Origin: Planctomycetota bacterium
GTDB taxonomy: Bacteria; Planctomycetota; SZUA-567
DNA length: 7,397 bases
Reading direction: 5' to 3'
Assembly: GCA_031278535.1 (NCBI GenBank)
Contig: JAITKH010000210.1
Coordinates: forward strand, 1-7,397
Made by a program: the position numbers and the translations under genes. Of this stretch, positions 1-5,773 are shown one piece after another (the stretch's first letter is position 1; every line of letters starts with the position of its first letter). Below the pieces are notes generated by a model. It saw only the letters and a program-made list of their open reading frames with translations, was not told where the DNA came from and did not search any database.

Positions 1-55
1 CGGCATGAAGGCGATAGGGGGCCCGGTCCGCTTTCTCGCCATTATCACCGTCTAG
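1..55 (+). CDS. possible C-terminal end of an upstream gene (partial)
   Basis: The frame beginning at position 2 is open from the left edge to a TAG at 53-55 and reads GMKAIGGPVRFLAIITV, a hydrophobic tail that could end a membrane protein. An intrinsic terminator starts 27 bases after this stop, which fits a gene ending here. Only 17 residues are visible, so no family can be named. The alternative frame from position 1 stays open to 73-75 but is Arg-rich and looks like a shadow. Confidence 0.3.
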   Translation, partial: GMKAIGGPVRFLAIITV

Positions 56-81
56 TCCCGATACCTGGCCGGTAGTTTTCC

Positions 82-106
82 GCCGGCCGCAAGGCCGGCT
101 TTTCTT
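82..106 (+). terminator. Rho-independent terminator upstream of the synthetase gene
   Basis: A perfect 7-bp G+C stem (GCCGGCC at 82-88 pairing with GGCCGGC at 93-99) closes a GCAA tetraloop of the GNRA class and is followed at once by TTTTCTT (100-106). This is a textbook intrinsic terminator for the gene ending near 55. It lies only 28 bases before the synthetase ATG at 135, too little room for a full promoter downstream of it. It may therefore be a leaky terminator or attenuator for the operon. Confidence 0.75.
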
Positions 107-134
107 CGGATATCCCGTCGCATAAGGAAAGCAT

Positions 135-1862
135 ATGGCTCTTATTGAACGCTATTGCCCCCGGGTCGAATTCGCTTCCCAGGAGGATTTCGAGGCCAAT
201 TTCCGGATAACCGTACCCGACGACTTCAACTTCGCGCACGACGTCGTGGACTGGTACGCGGAACACGAACCGGACCGGACGGCCCTGGTCTGGGCCAACG
301 ACCGGGACGACGAGCTTGTCCTCGACTTCCGCGAACTCTGCCGCCGGGCGGATCAGACCGCCAACTTCTTCAAGAGCCGGGGGATCGGCAAGGGCGACGC
401 CGTCATGCTCTGCCTCAAGGGCCGCTGGCATTTCTGGACCTGCCTCGTGGCCCTGCACAAGCTGGGCGCCATCGCCGTGCCGGCCACGCACATGATGCAG
501 ACGAAAAACGTGATTTACCGCCTCGACAAGCTCAATTTCAAGATGATCCTGGCGGCCAGCGAGTCCACCCTCATGGCCAACATCAAGGAGGCGATTGCCG
601 AAACCGGCAAGGACATCGCGGTGATGTCGGTGGACGGAGAGGTCGAGGGCTGGGAGGACTTCAACCGCCTGACCGACGCGATGCCCGGCGCCTTCGCCCG
701 GCCGCCGAAAGGAAGCCCCGAAGCCACCCTGCCCCATGAATACATGCTCCTCTATTTCACCTCCGGCACCGCCGGCTTCCCCAAGATGATCCAGTTCGAC
801 CACGTCTATCCCCTCGCTCATATCTCCACCGCCAGGTTCTGGCTGGAAAATTACGACGGCGGCCTCCATTACACCGTGGCCGACACCGGCTGGGCCAAGT
901 GCGCCTGGGGCAAGATTTACGGCCAATGGCTGTGCGGCGCCCCGGTCTTCGCCTACGACTACGACGCCTTCGACGCCAACGGAATGATGGCGAAAATCGC
1001 CAAATACAGGGTCAACACCTTCTGTGCGCCGCCGACCGTCTATCGCCTGATGATCAGGGAAAACCTTTCCGGGCACGATCTCTCCGGCCTGAAATACTGC
1101 TGTGTGGCCGGGGAACCGCTCAATCCCGAGGTGTACGACCGCTGGCTCGAGAAGACCGGCCTGAAACTGCACGAGGCCTACGGCCAGACCGAAAGCGTGG
1201 TCTCGGTCGCAAACACCCGCTGGGTCGAACCGAAACCCGGATCCATGGGGAAGCCGATGCCTATTTACGACATAAAGCTGCTCGGCGCCGACGGAACGTT
1301 CTGCGAACGGGGCGAAACCGGCGAGATCGTCATCCGGGCCGATCGCCAGAATCCCCCGCCCGGCCTCTTCCGGGGCTACCGCGACGACGAGGAGTTGACC
1401 GTTTCCACCTGGCACGACGGCTGGTACCATACGGGCGACCTCGCCTGGATGGACGAGGACGGCTTCCTCTGGTTTGTCGGCCGGGCCGACGATCTGATCA
1501 AAACCTCCGGCTACCGGGTGGGCCCGTTCGAGGTCGAATCCGCACTGATGCAGCACCCCGGCGTGCTGGAATGCGCCATAACCGGCGTTCCCGATCCGAT
1601 ACGCGGCCAGGTGATCAAGGCCACCATCGTCCTGACCAGGGCCTGCCGCGCCCCGGAGGGGGCGGCGCCCCGGGAGCGGGCCGAATACTACAAGAAATTG
1701 ACCAAGGAGATCCAGGAGCACGTGAAACGGACGACCGAGCCCTTCAAATATCCCCGGGTGGTGGAATTCGTGACCGAACTGCCGAAAACCATCAGCGGCA
1801 AAATCCGGCGGGTGCAGATCCGGCGAACGGACGATCTCAAGGCAGCCGGGGAAGAAGACTGA
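135..1862 (+). CDS. AMP-forming acyl-CoA synthetase (medium-chain/ACSM-like, ANL superfamily)
   Basis: This 575-residue cytoplasmic enzyme should activate a carboxylic acid with ATP to an acyl-adenylate and then to an acyl-CoA. All core ANL motifs are visible: the ATP P-loop YFTSGTAGFPKM (residues 207-218), YGQTE (349-353), YHTGD with the ribose-binding Asp435, the hinge region GRADDLIKTSGYR (449-461), and the C-terminal PKTISGKIRR with the adenylation Lys556. DTGWAKCAWGK (250-260) resembles the medium-chain (ACSM/MACS) branch. The P-loop has Ala where TSGTTG is usual. The start is supported by AAGGAAA (124-130) a few bases before the ATG. The next gene begins 13 bases after the stop. Coupling to a ferredoxin and a VorB subunit suggests a branched-chain or aryl acid substrate, used either to recover acid from acyl-CoA or to feed reductive carboxylation. 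Substrate choice is inference; the enzyme class is firm. Confidence 0.93.
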   Translation: MALIERYCPRVEFASQEDFEANFRITVPDDFNFAHDVVDWYAEHEPDRTALVWANDRDDELVLDFRELCRRADQTANFFKSRGIGKGDAVMLCLKGRWHFWTCLVALHKLGAIAVPATHMMQTKNVIYRLDKLNFKMILAASESTLMANIKEAIAETGKDIAVMSVDGEVEGWEDFNRLTDAMPGAFARPPKGSPEATLPHEYMLLYFTSGTAGFPKMIQFDHVYPLAHISTARFWLENYDGGLHYTVADTGWAKCAWGKIYGQWLCGAPVFAYDYDAFDANGMMAKIAKYRVNTFCAPPTVYRLMIRENLSGHDLSGLKYCCVAGEPLNPEVYDRWLEKTGLKLHEAYGQTESVVSVANTRWVEPKPGSMGKPMPIYDIKLLGADGTFCERGETGEIVIRADRQNPPPGLFRGYRDDEELTVSTWHDGWYHTGDLAWMDEDGFLWFVGRADDLIKTSGYRVGPFEVESALMQHPGVLECAITGVPDPIRGQVIKATIVLTRACRAPEGAAPRERAEYYKKLTKEIQEHVKRTTEPFKYPRVVEFVTELPKTISGKIRRVQIRRTDDLKAAGEED

Positions 1863-1875
1863 GAAGGGGCGAAAC

Positions 1876-2106
1876 ATGACGGTTGGCAACAAAGCCAGGG
1901 CCCGCATCGTCCGACTGATTCCGCTGGAATGCAAGGCCTGCGGCCGCTGCATCCTTGCCTGCCCGGTCAAATGCCTGGTCCCGGGCGATTCCTTGAATGC
2001 CAGGGGATACCAGTACGTGGTATACAAGGGAAAAGGCTGCGTCGGCTGCGGCAATTGCTATTACACTTGCCCGGAGCCGCTGGCGATCGAAATCGTCGAG
2101 TCGTGA
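1876..2106 (+). CDS. 2x[4Fe-4S] ferredoxin subunit of a 2-oxoacid:ferredoxin oxidoreductase (KorD/VorD type)
   Basis: This 76-residue electron-transfer subunit has two bacterial-type cluster motifs. The first is CKACGRCILACP (Cys19, 22, 25, 29) and the second is CVGCGNCYYTCP (Cys55, 58, 61, 65). An extra Cys33 follows the first motif. Size and layout match the delta subunit encoded next to alpha subunits of 2-oxoacid:ferredoxin oxidoreductases, where it passes electrons from the TPP enzyme to free ferredoxin. The start is supported by AAGGGG (1864-1869), six bases before the ATG and just after the synthetase stop, so translation is probably coupled to that gene. vorB follows after 49 bases. 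A stand-alone ferredoxin is possible, but the position just before a VorB gene makes the subunit role more likely. Confidence 0.88.
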   Translation: MTVGNKARARIVRLIPLECKACGRCILACPVKCLVPGDSLNARGYQYVVYKGKGCVGCGNCYYTCPEPLAIEIVES

Positions 2107-2144
2107 CGGGCCGCGAAAACGGGATTCGACCGCGCGGACACAAC

Positions 2145-2150
2145 AGGGAG
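2145..2150 (+). promoter_or_regulatory. ribosome binding site that fixes the vorB start
   Basis: AGGGAG sits five bases before the ATG at 2156. The same frame is open further upstream to an ATG at 1997 inside the ferredoxin gene, but that ATG lacks a Shine-Dalgarno sequence and the extra residues are a shadow of the ferredoxin. The ATG at 2156 also gives the normal VorB length. Confidence 0.75.
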
Positions 2151-2155
2151 CGTCC

Positions 2156-3220
2156 ATGGCAACCCAACTCATGAAAGGCAACCACGCGGTCGTCGTCGGC
2201 GCCCTTTACGCCGGTTGCGACTGCTATTTCGGCTATCCCATCACCCCGGCCTCCGAGATCCTGCAGGAAGCGTCGGAAAAATTTCCCGAACTCGGCCGCC
2301 GGTTCGTCCAGGCCGAATCGGAGGAGGCGGCCGCAAACATGCTTTACGGCGCCGCCGCCGCCGGCCACCGGGCCATGACCGCCTCGTCCGGACCCGGAAT
2401 CAGCCTGAAACAGGAAGCGGTGTCGTATCTCGCCGGAGCCGAGCTCCCGGCCGTGATAGTGGACATCATGCGCGCCGGACCCGGCCTGGGCAACATCGGG
2501 CCGGAGCAGGCCGACTACAACCAGGTGGTGAAGGGGGGCGGCCACGGCAACTACCGCTCCCTGGTCCTCGCCCCGGCGAGCGTGCAGGAGATGTGCGACT
2601 TCACCGGCAGGGCTTTCGACCTCGCCGACAAATACCGCAACCCGGTGATGGTGCTGGCCGACGGAGTGCTGGGGCAGATGGTGGAGCCGCTCCGCTTCCC
2701 GGAGCGGGCGATCAGGCCGAAAATCGACGTCTCCTGGGCGGTCGCCGGCACGCCGGAGACCTCGGGAAACTTCCTGAGTTCCATCGCGCTCGATTTCGAT
2801 CTGATGGAAAAGGTGAATCTCCGCCTCCAGGAGAAATACGCCGCCATGGCCGATGAAACCGACTGGGAGGAATACCGGCTTGAGGACGCCGCCGTCGCCG
2901 TCGTCGCCTACGGCATCACCAGCCGCATCGCCCGCTCCGCAGTGGACGCCGCCAGGGCCGGTGGCGTCCGGGCCGGCCTGCTCCGTCCAAAAACGTTGTT
3001 TCCCTTCCCGTCCGCGCCCCTGGCAAAACTCGCCTCCTCTCCAGCCAAACCCGCCTTCGTGGCGGCGGAGATGTCGAACGGACAAATGATTGACGACGTC
3101 CGGTTGGCGATTCGCTGCGCCCGTCCCGTCCTTCTCGCCAACCGCATGGGCGGCAACGTCATTACCGAAGCCGAAATCGTAACGGCAATCCGGAAGGCGC
3201 CGGAATTGGCGGAAAGGTAA
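2156..3220 (+). CDS. vorB: 2-oxoacid:ferredoxin oxidoreductase alpha subunit, VorB family
   Basis: This 354-residue protein is the alpha (pyrimidine-binding) subunit of an enzyme that oxidatively decarboxylates a 2-oxoacid to acyl-CoA, reducing ferredoxin, or runs in reverse. Family marks are FGYPITPASEI (residues 25-35), QAESEEAAANMLYGAAAAG (52-70), TASSGPGISLKQE (75-87), GPGLGNIGPEQADYNQ (108-123), and the second domain with AYGITSRIARSAV (251-263) and RPKTLFPFP (277-285). Length and both domains look complete with no frameshift. VorB points to 3-methyl-2-oxobutanoate and other branched 2-oxoacids, but related KorA and IorA-like proteins make the substrate uncertain. The TPP-binding beta subunit and the gamma subunit normally follow, but here mobile elements start eight bases after the stop. 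The complex can be functional only if those subunits are encoded elsewhere. Confidence 0.9.
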   Translation: MATQLMKGNHAVVVGALYAGCDCYFGYPITPASEILQEASEKFPELGRRFVQAESEEAAANMLYGAAAAGHRAMTASSGPGISLKQEAVSYLAGAELPAVIVDIMRAGPGLGNIGPEQADYNQVVKGGGHGNYRSLVLAPASVQEMCDFTGRAFDLADKYRNPVMVLADGVLGQMVEPLRFPERAIRPKIDVSWAVAGTPETSGNFLSSIALDFDLMEKVNLRLQEKYAAMADETDWEEYRLEDAAVAVVAYGITSRIARSAVDAARAGGVRAGLLRPKTLFPFPSAPLAKLASSPAKPAFVAAEMSNGQMIDDVRLAIRCARPVLLANRMGGNVITEAEIVTAIRKAPELAER

Positions 3221-3228
3221 AGCTGGAC

Positions 3229-3393
3229 TAGTGTTCCGTAAAGCCTCAATCTTTGCTTGAGACTTTACGGGGAGAGCCCCAGGTTCATCCGGTTTCCGCC
3301 CGCGGGAAAGTGAATTCCCCTCCGGCATCGGAGGTCAATCCCGGAACAGGCGGACTTCGGAATTTGGAAAGATTGAGACTGTACAGACCACTC
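3229..3393 (+). mobile_element. MITE-like IS630-type element, copy 1
   Basis: This short non-coding element begins with TA-GTGTTCCGTAAAG after CTAG (3228-3231) and ends with CAC at 3389-3391 followed by TC (3392-3393), where the other copies have TA. Its imperfect terminal inverted repeats contain GTAAAGTCTCAATC or a near variant. It matches copy 2 at a constant offset of 1340 bases with no indel and about 21 mismatches over 169 bases by hand count (near 88% identity). It contains a hairpin at 3236-3270 and carries no gene. It starts eight bases after the vorB stop and abuts the IS630 element. TA duplication within CTAG is typical of IS630-family insertions. The transposase that moved it is unknown. 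Confidence 0.8.
3236..3270. repeat. hairpin at the left end of MITE copy 1
   Basis: Two 16-base arms, from CCGTAAAGCCTCAATC to GCTTGAGACTTTACGG, pair at 14 of 16 positions around a TTT loop. It lies 15 bases after the vorB stop and has no T-tract after it. It could stabilise or block the 3' end of the vorB transcript, but that is inference. Confidence 0.75.
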
Positions 3394-4570
3394 GTGCCCA
3401 GTCAATCTTGTAATGTAGGCGCTAAATCCATATCCTTCGATGTTGTTGACAACTTTGGCTGGAGGATATCATGGAAAAGCTATCGTGTTACGCTTACGGA
3501 TGGTGAAGTTGTTCAGCTTGAAAGCGTTCTGAATAAAGGGAAGCATTCGACCCGGAAGCGAAAAAGGGCGCAAGCCCTCCTTCACGCCTATCGGGGCTGG
3601 AGCGACCGGAAAATTGCCGATGCGGTGGGCATGCGCAGGCACTCCATCGAACTGTTGCGCCGGCGTTTCGTCGAAGACGGTTTTGAAACGGTTCTCGAAG
3701 GAAAGCCCAAGCGGCACCGGAACCCTGTCCTTGACGGCCGGGCTGAAGCCTGCCTCGTCGCCTTGGCCTGTGGGGAAGAGCTGGAACGGCGCAAACGCCG
3801 GACTATTCGGTTGCTTCGCAATCGTCTGGTCGCCGACCTTGAACTCGACGCGCTTTCGCATGAAACGGTTCGGCAGACGTTACAAAAACGAACTTACGCC
3901 TTGGCATTGCATCCCGCCGGAAGGAAACGCCGCATTCGCCGTCCGGATGGAGGACGTTTTGGATGTCTACGAACGCCCGGAAGACGGGAAGAGGTCATTG
4001 GTATGCATGGACGAATGTCCCAGGCAATTGGCCGGCGAAGAGCGCGAGTCAATCCCGCCGCAACCGGGAGAGCCTGAGCGATACGATACGGAGTACGTTC
4101 GCAATGGTACGCGCAACCTGTTCATGTTCACGGCACCATTGGTTGGTTGGCGCCGAGTCAAAGGTACAGAACGTCGGACACGGATGGATTGGGTGCGTCG
4201 GATGCAACGCTTGGCAGACGGGGACGTTTCCGATGCCGGGAAAGCGGCATTGGTGATGGACAATCTCAACACGCATCGCCCGGCCTCGCCGTTACGAGGC
4301 GTTTGAACTGGCGGAGGCGAAGCGGATAGGGGACCGTTTGGAGATTCATTATACTCCCAAGCATGGCAGTTGGTTGAACATGGCCGAAATTGAGTTCGGC
4401 GTTTTGAACAAACAAGGGTTTCCGGCCTGGAGTCGATGCGCCGGGACGTGGAAAACTGGGTGCATCGCCGAAACGATGAAAAAGGGCCAATCGACTGGCA
4501 ATTCACAGCCAAGGACGCAAGGCTAAAACGAAAAAGACGTTATCCAGATTGCGACATTGACTATGCACTA
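3392..4570 (+). mobile_element. IS630-family insertion sequence (degenerate)
   Basis: A unit of about 1175 bp (3394-4568) has its own imperfect terminal inverted repeats. The left end is GTGCCCAGTCAATCTTG (3394-3410) and the right end, read on the other strand, is GTGCATAGTCAATGTCG (4552-4568), giving 13 of 17 matches. It is flanked by TC at 3392-3393 (presumably a mutated TA) and TA at 4569-4570. Both dinucleotides are shared with the neighbouring MITE copies, so it looks inserted at a CTAG junction between them. The single gene is a transposase broken by frameshifts, so the element cannot move by itself unless frameshifting rescues it. The G+C content is lower than in the flanking genes. 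Confidence 0.82.
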
Positions 4571-4600
4571 GTGTTCCGTAAAGTCTCAATCAAAGATTGA
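3471..4600 (+). pseudogene. IS630-family DDE transposase, multiply frameshifted
   Basis: The original start is probably ATG 3471, preceded by GGAGG (3461-3465), but the frame is lost after three codons. From about 3481 frame 1 encodes YRVTLTDGEVVQLESVLNKG and a helix-turn-helix region (RGWSDRKIADAVGMRRHSIE). Near 3885, at a run of five A, the reading moves to frame 2 (NELTPWHCIPPEGNAAF, VCMDE). Near 4290 it moves to frame 3 (RYEAFELAEAKRIGDRLE, HYTPKHGSWLNMAEIE). Near 4425 it returns to frame 2 (LESMRRDVENWVHRRN) and runs to a TGA at 4598-4600. The DDE residues survive: Asp at 4010 (VCMDE), Asp at 4259 (VMDNLNTH) and Glu at 4386 (NMAEIE). About four residues are missing at PWHCIPP relative to the usual PWRKKQWCIPP, and a few more near LNKQGFP. 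A programmed shift might explain one site, but not all four. Confidence 0.88.
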
Positions 4601-4733
4601 GACTTTACGGGGAGTGCCCCCGGTTCATCCGGTTTCCGCCTACGGGGAAGTGAATTCCCCTTCGGCATCAGAGGTCAATCCCGGAACAAACGGACTTCAG
4701 AATTTGTAAGGATTGAGACTTTACACAGCACTA
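4569..4733 (+). mobile_element. MITE-like IS630-type element, copy 2
   Basis: This is the best preserved copy. It is bounded by CAC-TA-GTG at both ends (4566-4573 and 4729-4736). The left end GTGTTCCGTAAAGTCTCAATC and the right end read on the other strand, GTGCTGTGTAAAGTCTCAATC, form a 21-base inverted repeat with three mismatches. It is in the same orientation as copy 1. It carries a perfect 16-bp hairpin (4576-4610) and a smaller one, GGGGAA with TTCCCC, in its middle. It carries no gene, although the broken transposase frame from the left ends on a TGA inside its hairpin. Confidence 0.85.
4576..4610. repeat. perfect hairpin at the left end of MITE copy 2
   Basis: CCGTAAAGTCTCAATC pairs perfectly with GATTGAGACTTTACGG around an AAA loop. 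Compared with copy 1 the loop is reversed (AAA against TTT), as if this hairpin had flipped in one of the copies. The TGA at 4598-4600 inside it ends the last transposase frame. Confidence 0.85.
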
Positions 4734-4886
4734 GTGGTCTGGAAAGACGAAACCTCTGTGGATGGCGAAGTCCGTTTGCCCCTGGAATCGACCTCCAATG
4801 CCGAAGGGGAATTCGGCAGGCTGTTGCCGGATGAACCGGGGGCATTTCCCGCAAAGTCTCTGTCAAAGATGTAAACTTTTGGAAAC
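4732..4886 (-). mobile_element. MITE-like element, copy 3, inverted and decayed
   Basis: On the minus strand this stretch aligns with copies 1 and 2. Shared blocks on the plus strand include GAAGTCCGTTTG (4769-4780), a block ending ATGCCGAAGGGGAATTC, and CCGGATGAACCGGGGGCA. A gap of about 7 bases lies after GAATTC and a smaller one near the far end, and many substitutions are present. The hairpin is no longer perfect. It shares the TA at 4732-4733 with copy 2, so the two lie head to head as an imperfect inverted repeat of about 300 bp. The outer end is eroded (TTTTGGAAAC before GGGGG), so 4886 is approximate. It is clearly older than copies 1 and 2. Confidence 0.7.
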
Positions 4887-4899
4887 GGGGGATGGAACG

Positions 4900-5178
4900 A
4901 TGTGGCCGGAAATTATGGAAGCGGGAATGCTTGTGGCGTTCGGTTCGGCCTGGCCGGCCTCAATTCTCAAAAGCTGGCGATCACGCACTTCCAGAGGAAA
5001 GAGCCTGTCCTTTCTCCTGATCATCCAATTCGGGTATCTGCTGGGAGTGGGAGCGAAACTCCTGGTCCCGAAGCTAAGCTATGTGATCCTTTTCTACCTT
5101 CTCAACATGGTGGCGGTGTCCATCGACATCGCGCTGTATTTTCGCAACCGTCGGCTGGACGAAACCGGCAAGGGATAG
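4900..5178 (+). CDS. small three-helix membrane protein with a PQ-loop/SemiSWEET-like motif
   Basis: This 92-residue protein has three likely membrane helices (about residues 5-24, 36-54 and 60-80) and a basic tail (FRNRRLDETGKG). The stretch WPASILKSWRSRTSRGKS (18-35) followed by SFLLIIQFGYLLG resembles the PQ-loop repeat of SWEET/SemiSWEET and related half-transporters, in which Pro-Gln precedes a short basic Ser-rich loop; here Pro is followed by Ala. SemiSWEETs are similar three-helix proteins that work as dimers, so a transporter role is plausible but unproven. ATG 4900 is chosen because GGGGGA (4887-4892) lies seven bases before it. The frame is open further upstream to 4762, but those codons lie in the decayed MITE. 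The 3' end overlaps the convergent fumarase beta gene by 77 bases. Confidence 0.75.
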   Translation: MWPEIMEAGMLVAFGSAWPASILKSWRSRTSRGKSLSFLLIIQFGYLLGVGAKLLVPKLSYVILFYLLNMVAVSIDIALYFRNRRLDETGKG

Positions 5179-5758
5179 GACGCTCCCCCGCCTGTTTCCG
5201 GCCGGCGAATTCCAGGTAGGCGGCCATTCCGGTTTCATGGAGATTGCCGCCGTGCGCGTCCACAACCACGGTGACGGGAAAATCCCTGACCGTCAGCCGG
5301 CGGATGGCTTCGCTCCCAAGATCGCCGTAGCAGACTGTTTCCGCCGAGACTATCCGCCGGGCCAAAAGCGCTCCAGCCCCGCCGATAGCGCCAAAATAAA
5401 CGGCGCCGTTCCGCCGCATGCTATCAATAACCCGGGGGGAACGCCGGCCCTTGCCGATCATGCCTCGAAGCCCGAGATCCATGAGCCGGGGGGCGTAGGC
5501 GTCCATGCGATAGCTGGTGGTGGGGCCGGCCGAGCCGATAACCTGGCCGGGCTTGGCCGGAGTCGGCCCGACATAATAGACGAGCGCATCCCGAATGTCG
5601 ATGGGAAGCGGTTCGTTTCGATCCAGTAATTCGACCAGGCGCGCGTGGGCCGCATCCCGGGCGGTGTAGATGACGCCGGAAATAAGCACCGCATCCCCCG
5701 CCCGGAACGCCAGGGCCCGTTCCCGCGTCAGCGGCGTTTCCACGCGTATCCCGATCAT
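5102..5758 (-). CDS. class I fumarate hydratase, beta (C-terminal) subunit, with an unusual tail
   Basis: This is the second subunit of a two-part [4Fe-4S] fumarase that interconverts fumarate and malate. Conserved segments are LISGVIYTARDAAHARL (residues 25-41), YYVGPTPAKPGQVIGSAGPT (61-80), GMIGKGRR (99-106), YFGAIGGAGALLARRI (121-136) and DLGSEAIRRL (146-155). ATG 5758 is preferred over the longer frame start at 5803 because GAGGAG (5768-5773) lies nine bases before it and the family fold begins there. The predicted 218 residues are about 25-30 longer than usual. The extra tail after about residue 190 carries four Cys (197, 205, 211, 218) and is antisense to the membrane-protein gene, which suggests read-through past a lost ancestral stop. 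L(+)-tartrate dehydratase beta is a related alternative. Confidence 0.88.
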   Translation of the reverse strand: MIGIRVETPLTRERALAFRAGDAVLISGVIYTARDAAHARLVELLDRNEPLPIDIRDALVYYVGPTPAKPGQVIGSAGPTTSYRMDAYAPRLMDLGLRGMIGKGRRSPRVIDSMRRNGAVYFGAIGGAGALLARRIVSAETVCYGDLGSEAIRRLTVRDFPVTVVVDAHGGNLHETGMAAYLEFAGRKQAGERPIPCRFRPADGCENTARCRWTPPPC

Positions 5759-5767
5759 GCCCGCCGT

Positions 5768-5773
5768 CTCCTC
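5768..5773 (-). promoter_or_regulatory. ribosome binding site that fixes the fumarase beta start
   Basis: On the minus strand GAGGAG overlaps the TGA stop of the alpha subunit (5772-5774) and lies nine bases before ATG 5758. This favours the shorter beta start and suggests that translation of the two subunits is coupled. Confidence 0.75.

Noticed and set aside
899..1879. 326-residue Arg-rich plus-strand frame inside the synthetase gene
   Set aside because: It is a shifted shadow of the synthetase with extreme Arg content and no domain.
45..2054. 669-residue open frame on the minus strand
   Set aside because: It lies antisense to the synthetase and ferredoxin, which have clear motifs and ribosome binding sites. 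Long antisense frames are common in high-GC DNA, and this one shows no recognisable domain.
1997..2155. Upstream extension of vorB to an earlier ATG
   Set aside because: The extension lies within the ferredoxin gene, has no ribosome binding site and would exceed the VorB family length.
1967..3328. 453-residue open frame on the minus strand
   Set aside because: It is antisense to vorB and runs into the MITE. Its Gly/Arg/His-rich composition is typical of a shadow frame.
3445..3470. TTGACA-like -35 box before the transposase ATG
   Set aside because: No -10 box occurs at acceptable spacing before the start codon, and the match overlaps the Shine-Dalgarno region.
3885..3895. Programmed frameshift in the transposase
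   Set aside because: The A run is short and three other frame changes cannot be programmed in the same way, so decay is the simpler reading.
3229..4735. Composite transposon made of two direct flanking repeats
   Set aside because: The flanking repeats carry no transposase and the central IS has its own inverted ends, so independent TA-targeted insertions explain the layout better.
3227..4890. CRISPR array or structured RNA gene
   Set aside because: The repeats are about 165 bp, only three in number, one inverted, without regular spacers. The hairpins are element ends.
4762..4899. 46-residue N-terminal extension of the small membrane protein
   Set aside because: These codons fall in the decayed MITE copy 3, and a good ribosome binding site supports ATG 4900.
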